From Planctomycetota bacterium (GTDB taxonomy: Bacteria; Planctomycetota; J058), in contig RFHU01000174.1 of the NCBI GenBank assembly GCA_003695705.1, positions 1 to 54,689 of the forward strand: a DNA stretch of 54,689 bases, read 5' to 3'. Below the pieces are notes generated by a model. The model was not told where the DNA came from. It ran no database searches and saw only the letters and a program-made list of their open reading frames with translations. Below, piece by piece: positions 50,001 through 54,689 of the stretch (positions are counted from its first letter, which is position 1; every line of letters begins with the position of its first letter). Made by a program: the position numbers and the translations under genes.

Positions 50001-51767
50001 GTGCCCAAGCCCTGCCTCGCCGGCCTCGTCCTCGCCGCGCTCCTCTGCGCCACCCCCGCTCGCGCCAACGACGACGTGGCGGGCACCATGCTCCAGGGGT
50101 GGTACTGGGACTCGCCGCCGGGCATCGCGTGGTGGAACAAGCTGACCGCCCTCATGCCCAAGCTCCGTCGCTGGGGGATCACCGGCCTCTGGATCCCACC
50201 CGCCTGCAAGGCGGCCGGCGGAGGCTACTCCTCGGGCTACGACATCTACGACTTCTACGACCTCGGCAGCAAGGACCAACGCGGGACGGTGCCTACCAAG
50301 TGGGGGTACAAGCGCGACCTGCTGAAAATGATCGCCGTCGCCCACGCCAACGGGATCGACGTCTACGCGGACATCGTGGTCAACCACCGCGCCGGCGGCG
50401 AGCAAGGTGGCTACTCCTACCAGAACCTGGTCGGCAGCGAACCGGGGGCGAAGGGTCGCTTCACCATGGCCCCCTGGGACTTCCACCCCCGCGACTGGCA
50501 AGGCGACTGGTACATGGCCGTCGCCGGGCAACCGGACATCGCCCAAGAGGTTCCCTACGTTCGCGACCAGTTGTTTCGCTGGATCCGCTGGTTCGACAAG
50601 CAGACCGGCGTCGACGGCTACCGCATCGACGCCGTCAAACACATGCCCCCCAACTTCATCGAAGGTCTCCTCTGGCAGGTACAGGAGGGCATGGGCCAAG
50701 AGCGCTTCGCGGTGGGGGAATACTACGACGGCAACCCCAACACCCTGGGCTGGTGGGTGGGGGCCGTGCGGCGGCGCTCTTCGGTGTTCGACTTCACCTT
50801 CTTCTTCAACCTGCTCTCCATGGCGCACGGAGGCGGCTACTACGACATGCGCGGGCTCCGCTACCGTTTCCCTGACGAGCGGCGCTCGGTGACCTTCTGC
50901 AACAACCACGACACCTTCCGCCGGGCCAACGGACTGCACCTCTACCAACGGGCGAACCTCGCCTACGCAGTCATCCTGACCTTCCCCGGCTATCCCTGCG
51001 TCTACTGGCTCGACCTGTTCGACGACCAGGGCAATGCGCGCGACTGGATGCTGAACTTGCTCTGGATCCGCCACTTCATGGCCAAGGGGCCCATGATCGA
51101 GCGCTGGGCCGACGAAGACCTCTACGTCATGGAACGCGAAGGGAACCTGCTCGCCGGCTTCAACGACAACACCCAATCCTGGCGTACCGAGTGGGTACGA
51201 ACCGAGTTCGGCCCCAACGTCCGTCTGCACGACTACGCCCTCGGCGTAGGCGACGTGTGGACCAACGAGCACGGCTACGCGCGGATCTCCGTGCCGCCCT
51301 CGGGGTACGTGATGTACGGTCCGACCCACTTCCAAGGCCGCCTCCCGAACTCGCCCGCACGACGCACGAAACAGACTTGGGAGGCCGCCGCCGACCTCGA
51401 CCTTCGCCCGGCGGGCGAGTGGTGGGGCGAACCGATCCGCTTCGTCTCCGCCAAGGACGAGCCGATCTGGGTCACCGTCGCCCTGAAGGACCCCGACGCG
51501 ACGGCGCACGTGGCTCTCTTCGACGCCCAAGGCCGGCGCCTCAACCACGCCCGCGGCAAGGGCCGCGTCTACTTCCCCTACCGCAACCCTCCTCGCGACG
51601 GCTGGTATCAAGTTCGCGTCGGCCTCGAGCGCACCGGCCAGAACAAGCGCTCCGACTACTCGCTCGAGATCAGCTACCAGGGACCGCGCGACGTCGACCC
51701 GGGCAGCGCTCCGAACACCGGTTCCTTCGACCTGCTGCCCCTCCAGCCCAGTTCCGTCGGCCCCTGA
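50001..51767 (+). CDS. Secreted GH13 alpha-amylase
   Basis: This 588-residue protein has a signal peptide (LAALLCATPARA-NDD). It hydrolyses alpha-1,4-glucans outside the cytoplasm. The TIM-barrel motifs are DIVVNH (124-129), DGYRIDAVKH with nucleophile Asp210, VGEYYDG with acid/base Glu240 and FCNNHDT with Asp304. After the barrel and domain C (about 420-460), a beta-sandwich C-terminal domain (about 470-570; WVTVALKDPDATAHVALFD, then WYQVRVGLERTG) resembles a PPC-like carbohydrate-associated module. The GTG has AAGGAGGT seven bases upstream, one of the strongest ribosome-binding sites in the window. It is divergent from hutH. Confidence 0.95.
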   Translation: MPKPCLAGLVLAALLCATPARANDDVAGTMLQGWYWDSPPGIAWWNKLTALMPKLRRWGITGLWIPPACKAAGGGYSSGYDIYDFYDLGSKDQRGTVPTKWGYKRDLLKMIAVAHANGIDVYADIVVNHRAGGEQGGYSYQNLVGSEPGAKGRFTMAPWDFHPRDWQGDWYMAVAGQPDIAQEVPYVRDQLFRWIRWFDKQTGVDGYRIDAVKHMPPNFIEGLLWQVQEGMGQERFAVGEYYDGNPNTLGWWVGAVRRRSSVFDFTFFFNLLSMAHGGGYYDMRGLRYRFPDERRSVTFCNNHDTFRRANGLHLYQRANLAYAVILTFPGYPCVYWLDLFDDQGNARDWMLNLLWIRHFMAKGPMIERWADEDLYVMEREGNLLAGFNDNTQSWRTEWVRTEFGPNVRLHDYALGVGDVWTNEHGYARISVPPSGYVMYGPTHFQGRLPNSPARRTKQTWEAAADLDLRPAGEWWGEPIRFVSAKDEPIWVTVALKDPDATAHVALFDAQGRRLNHARGKGRVYFPYRNPPRDGWYQVRVGLERTGQNKRSDYSLEISYQGPRDVDPGSAPNTGSFDLLPLQPSSVGP

Positions 51768-51774
51768 CCCCACC

Positions 51775-51804
51775 GCCTCGTACGCCCCGCCGGGTCCCCG
51801 AGGC
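51775..51804 (+). terminator. Inverted repeat after the amylase gene
   Basis: GCCTCG and CGAGGC, separated by 18 bases, start eight bases after the amylase stop. No T-run follows, so termination is only possible. Confidence 0.3.
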
Positions 51805-52006
51805 GCGCCCCGCCGCGAACCCTTCCTCGGAGCGAAGCGATCTCGGCCTGGGAAGCATCCGTCCCGAGCGGAGCGCTCGAGGCCCAACCGGCCACGGGCG
51901 TTACCGAACCAGGCTCCTGCGGTGACATCGCGGGGACCTTGCCTTCCGAGGCTTGTTGGGGTCGATGAGAGCGTGCGCGCTCGCCGATGACCGAGGAGGC
52001 AGCAGC

Positions 52007-52345
52007 GTGGTGGACGAGACCCCCTGGAGGACCCCCGAGCCAGCCCCAGAGGACCGCGAGCCCCCCGAGGACGCGACGCCCCTACCGAACGGGGACCCGG
52101 GCGACGAGGCGACGGCCTCGGAGCCGCCGCGGCGCAAGCGGAGAAAGCGCACGCCTCCCCCCAAGTCGCCAGCGCACGAAGCGCGCATCGAGGAATACCG
52201 GCGGCGGGTGGAGACCCGCGGCTGGATCTTCTCCCCGCCCACCCCCGAGAAGCCGCTCTCCTACCTGTTCGACGACCTCACCGTGCGCCAGATCGTGAGC
52301 CTCGGCCTCCCCGGAGACCAGCGCAACCTGCGCCGGCGGGCCTGA
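52007..52345 (+). CDS. Small protein with disordered charged N-terminus
   Basis: This protein has about 112 residues. The first half is Pro/Glu/Asp-rich and disordered, followed by a basic cluster (RRKRRKRT). The second half has a helix (EARIEEYRRRVETRGWIF), then SYLFDDLTVRQIVSLGLP. The GTG at 52007 is preceded by GAGGAGG at eight bases, and so is preferred over the upstream starts at 51953 and 51965. I do not recognise the family. A nucleic-acid or protein-binding role is possible from the basic cluster. Confidence 0.55.
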   Translation: MVDETPWRTPEPAPEDREPPEDATPLPNGDPGDEATASEPPRRKRRKRTPPPKSPAHEARIEEYRRRVETRGWIFSPPTPEKPLSYLFDDLTVRQIVSLGLPGDQRNLRRRA

Positions 52346-52382
52346 AAGAGAACGAGGGGCGCCACGCCTCCCGCGGCGTCCC

Positions 52383-52745
52383 TCAGTTCAAGTTGACGTC
52401 GAACTTCGCAGTGGGCGTGAAGGTGATGTCGAAGTCGCGCCCGGTATCCAGCCAGTAGATGATGCTCCCGATTACGTCGACCACGTTGCGGTGGTTCTCG
52501 GCGTTGGGCAGCCAAGGACTGATGGACACCTTGCGCTCGCGGCTCTCGTCCTCGGGCGGGGTCCAATCGGTGAGGCCCACGACGAAGTCCCGCCCCTCCT
52601 CGAACCAGGAGATCAGGTCGCGGATGGCGTCGATGGCCTTGAATTTGTTCTTGAGCAGCGTGGTCAGTTCCTCACCGGCCTTCGGGCGCTTGATGAAGTA
52701 GACCTTCTTGTAGATGTCCTGCTCTCGCCCGCCGTCGAATCCCAC
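52383..52745 (-). CDS. Conserved-looking small protein, function unknown
   Basis: This 120-residue protein has mixed alpha/beta pattern. Two similar segments end in the phrase WFEEGRDFVVGLTDW and YWLDTGRDFDITFTP, so it may hold an internal repeat of about 50 residues: a helix (AIRDLISWFEEGRDF; VIGSIIYWLDTGRDF), then a strand. The GTG at 52745 has AGGAGGGG six bases upstream. It converges on the small gene ending at 52345 with a 37-base gap. No function can be assigned. Confidence 0.65.
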   Translation of the reverse strand: MGFDGGREQDIYKKVYFIKRPKAGEELTTLLKNKFKAIDAIRDLISWFEEGRDFVVGLTDWTPPEDESRERKVSISPWLPNAENHRNVVDVIGSIIYWLDTGRDFDITFTPTAKFDVNLN

Positions 52746-52849
52746 GCGCCCCTCCTCTGCCCTTCTCTTTCGTCGCTTGCGCGAGCGGACTTTAGGTGCG
52801 CCGCGCGGCCCAGACCGCGGGCGCAGCGGTCCGCTGCGCAGCGCCTTGC

Positions 52850-53179
52850 TCAGAGCAGGCAAGCGCCTGCGGTGAGGAGGATGGCAGCCACGGCGACGAG
52901 CGCAAGGGGAATCCAATGTTCGCGCAGCACCGCGAGGCGCCGCGCGCGAGGAGCCGGCGGCGGAGGGCTCCAACGAAGGGGGCTGCGGGGCAGGAAGTGC
53001 GGTGGCCGGGGGTAGGGTTCCACGCAGCCGAAGCAGTGAACTTTCTCCCGACCGGGGGGCCAGCGAAAGCGCATCTCTACGCCGCAACTGCAATAGACCT
53101 CGACCTCGTCCTCGTCCCACGCGACCGGTTCGCAGGCACGCCACGACGGCCCGTGGCTGGCTCCCCGGCCTCGACTCAC
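52850..53179 (-). CDS. Zinc-ribbon, tail-anchored membrane protein
   Basis: This 109-residue protein has a Cys cluster (YCSCGVEMRF and VHCFGCVEPY) forming a zinc ribbon, then a Pro-rich linker (55-80) and a C-terminal membrane helix (IPLALVAVAAILLTAGACLL). The GTG overlaps the stop of the larger upstream gene as GTGA, so the two are translationally coupled. Cytoplasmic zinc ribbon with a tail anchor suggests a membrane accessory subunit. Function unknown. Confidence 0.7.
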   Translation of the reverse strand: MSRGRGASHGPSWRACEPVAWDEDEVEVYCSCGVEMRFRWPPGREKVHCFGCVEPYPRPPHFLPRSPLRWSPPPPAPRARRLAVLREHWIPLALVAVAAILLTAGACLL

Positions 53180-54689
53180 AGCTCCCCTTCCAGGCGCCGC
53201 ATCCAGGCGTCGAGGTCCCGGCGCAAGTCCTCGCTCACCTCGAGGTCCCGGGTGGGCTTCAAGAGCTCGATCGCCTCGCGAAACCGCTCCTCGTCGTCGT
53301 CTGCGTACCAAGGGCGCTTCCCCTGCCGGTAGCGACGGCGAGCGGCGTCGAGGACCTCGCGAGCGTAGGCTTCCCGGACCGCGGCAACCTCCGGGTGCGA
53401 GCGGAGCGCCTCGGCGAGCAGCGCGCGGGCCTCGGCGCGCTGGCCGAGTTCGCGCTGGGCACGGGCAAGCAAGAGCAGGAGGTCGGGATCGTCCGCGACG
53501 GGAAGCCCGCGCGCGCGCACGGCCTCGAGGACTTCCAAGGCGCGGCCTGGGTCCTGTTCGAAGAGCAGGGCCCGCGCCTGCTCCAGCCCGCGAGCCAAGG
53601 CTCGCCGAGGATCCGCCTCGCGGGCAAGCGCCACGGCGCGCGGGTCGGCGCTGAAAGCACCGGCGTCTTGCAGGGGGTCGTAGCCGGAGAGCCGCAGGGG
53701 AACCTCGCACGAGTAGAGTTCCTTCCCTCGGGCTGCGTCGCGCACGGTCGCCACCAGCCGCCCGGCCGCGTGGTCGTAGACGCACCGCAGGGTGGTCCCC
53801 ACCGAAAGGGCGCGGCGGGCATCGCCGGCGAAGGCCGCCAGCCGCGGCTCCAGGCCTCCCCGCGCGCGGAGGCTGACTCGGCGCAACCGCTCGACGAGGT
53901 TGGCCGTCAGGCAAGCGTCGAACCAAGCGAGGCTGCGGTTGCTCACGCGCCGCGCGGCGTCCAGCGAAGGCAGAACCACCAGCGGGTCCGGAGTGGCGGC
54001 GCCGTCGAGAACGCCAAGGCGTCCGGCGAGTTCCACCACGGCCGGATCGTTTACGGGGGTCGCGGCCCGCAGGCGGTAGCTGGGGAGGTCCACCAAGAAC
54101 AGCAAGGCGTCGTCGGCAAGGGCTCCTGCCTCCGCGGGCGCGACCGCGTAGACGGCAAGATCGCAGCCTCCCGATCGCTCGAGGGCGGCGCGTTCGCTGC
54201 GTTCGTAGAGCCGTGCGTAGCCGCCTCGGACCCACAACGGGATGCGCGGCCGCTGGGCGGGGAAAGCATCCCAAAGCTCGGCACCGTCGCGGCTCCACCC
54301 GCGCCCGGGCGCCCCGAGGTCGCGGAGCGGCAAGAGGAGACCGACTCGGGACCCGGCGGGTGCCCGGGCGAGGAGCGCCCGGATTCTCGGGTGCCCGCGC
54401 ACCTCCTCGCGCCGGGGAGCCGCCAGGAACCAGCCCGCCAGGAGACCGGCCGCGAGGAGCGGAGTCGCGCTCCTCGCGGCCAACCGCCACCGCCTGCGCC
54501 GGGGTCGCGGCGGCGCCTCGGCACGCAGGGGGGCGAAGCCAGCGCGAAGGCCAGAGGACGCCCCAAGAGTCTCCTCGGCCGTGGAAGCCTCCCAGGCCGG
54601 CGGCTCCGCGCGCTCGGGGTCCTCCGGGGGCGTGCCCGGAGACGGCGCGGCGCCGGCAGCCCCGCGATCCGCCGGCGCCGCGCCTGCAA
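53176..54689 (-). CDS. Single-span protein with extracytoplasmic TPR-like domain, 5' end outside the window
   Basis: The frame remains open through 54689, so the start lies beyond the window; a TTG at 54483 is not the real start. The visible cytoplasmic part (at least 65 residues) is Pro/Ala/Glu-rich and disordered, then has a basic PRRRRWR stretch before the membrane segment (ATPLLAAGLLAGWFLAA). The extracytoplasmic part begins with an alpha/beta region (VGLLLPLRDLG, LLFLVDLPSYRL) and ends in TPR-like helices (LLLLLARAQRELGQRAEAR, FREAIELLKPTRD). Its stop overlaps the zinc-ribbon protein start. Function unknown; a membrane-bound scaffold is inferred. Confidence 0.75.
   Translation of the reverse strand, partial: AGAAPADRGAAGAAPSPGTPPEDPERAEPPAWEASTAEETLGASSGLRAGFAPLRAEAPPRPRRRRWRLAARSATPLLAAGLLAGWFLAAPRREEVRGHPRIRALLARAPAGSRVGLLLPLRDLGAPGRGWSRDGAELWDAFPAQRPRIPLWVRGGYARLYERSERAALERSGGCDLAVYAVAPAEAGALADDALLFLVDLPSYRLRAATPVNDPAVVELAGRLGVLDGAATPDPLVVLPSLDAARRVSNRSLAWFDACLTANLVERLRRVSLRARGGLEPRLAAFAGDARRALSVGTTLRCVYDHAAGRLVATVRDAARGKELYSCEVPLRLSGYDPLQDAGAFSADPRAVALAREADPRRALARGLEQARALLFEQDPGRALEVLEAVRARGLPVADDPDLLLLLARAQRELGQRAEARALLAEALRSHPEVAAVREAYAREVLDAARRRYRQGKRPWYADDDEERFREAIELLKPTRDLEVSEDLRRDLDAWMRRLEGEL

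Overview
The window is very GC-rich (about 70% by eye), densely coded and free of recognisable rRNA, tRNA, CRISPR, phage or insertion-sequence features. The gene content fits a large-genome Gram-negative bacterium. It includes Ser/Thr kinases fused to TPR or WD-like sensor halves, an ECF sigma/anti-sigma pair, FHA and DUF4388 proteins, Cys-knuckle lipoproteins, an RND pump, a MamK-like actin and bacterial microcompartment (BMC) shell genes. Planctomycetota is my best guess; Myxococcota is the main alternative. This is inferred from gene families, not from a marker gene.

Layout, left to right. 1-8.7 kb: the 3' end of a large TPR protein, secreted or outer-membrane proteins of unknown function, an FHA protein with a coupled membrane protein, and an exported cyclophilin. 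8.7-12.1 kb: a hybrid histidine kinase with a XylR_N/V4R-type sensor, divergent from a PAC2-family protein. 12.4-15.4 kb: an unrecognised protein, a 27-codon micro-ORF, a zinc-ribbon membrane protein and a YugP-like metalloprotease. 15.4-19.9 kb (minus): RND permease and membrane-fusion adaptor. 20.3-23.1 kb: an acidic coiled-coil protein divergent from a MamK-like actin. 23.4-28.8 kb: a Ser/Thr kinase with a beta-propeller-like half, a heparinase II/III-like protein and a coupled HEAT-like protein. 28.9-34.0 kb (minus): ECF sigma, then an anti-sigma fused to a pseudopilin-like domain, then a giant kinase-TPR protein, all coupled by 4-base start/stop overlaps. 34.1-41.0 kb: a Cys-knuckle lipoprotein, a HEAT/GATase-like protein, and a DUF4388-TPR protein coupled to a clear pseudokinase. 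41.1-47.0 kb: PEGA lipoprotein, small membrane protein, a compact BMC locus (BMC-H, CoA-acylating-type aldehyde dehydrogenase, BMC-H, BMC-T, small protein) and moeA. 47.1-49.9 kb (minus): an enlarged hutH coupled to a protein made of eleven exact 11-residue repeats. 50.0-54.7 kb: a secreted GH13 amylase and four small or partial proteins of unknown function.

The strongest leads are the MamK-like/coiled-coil pair, the incomplete BMC locus with no vertex protein or signature enzyme in view, the HutH/hendecad pair, the sigma/anti-sigma-pseudopilin/kinase operon and the DUF4388/pseudokinase pair. A window-wide pattern also stands out. Several genes without a Shine-Dalgarno sequence carry TANNNT exactly six bases before the start codon, which suggests leaderless transcription, while genes inside operons are joined by ATGA/GTGA overlaps.
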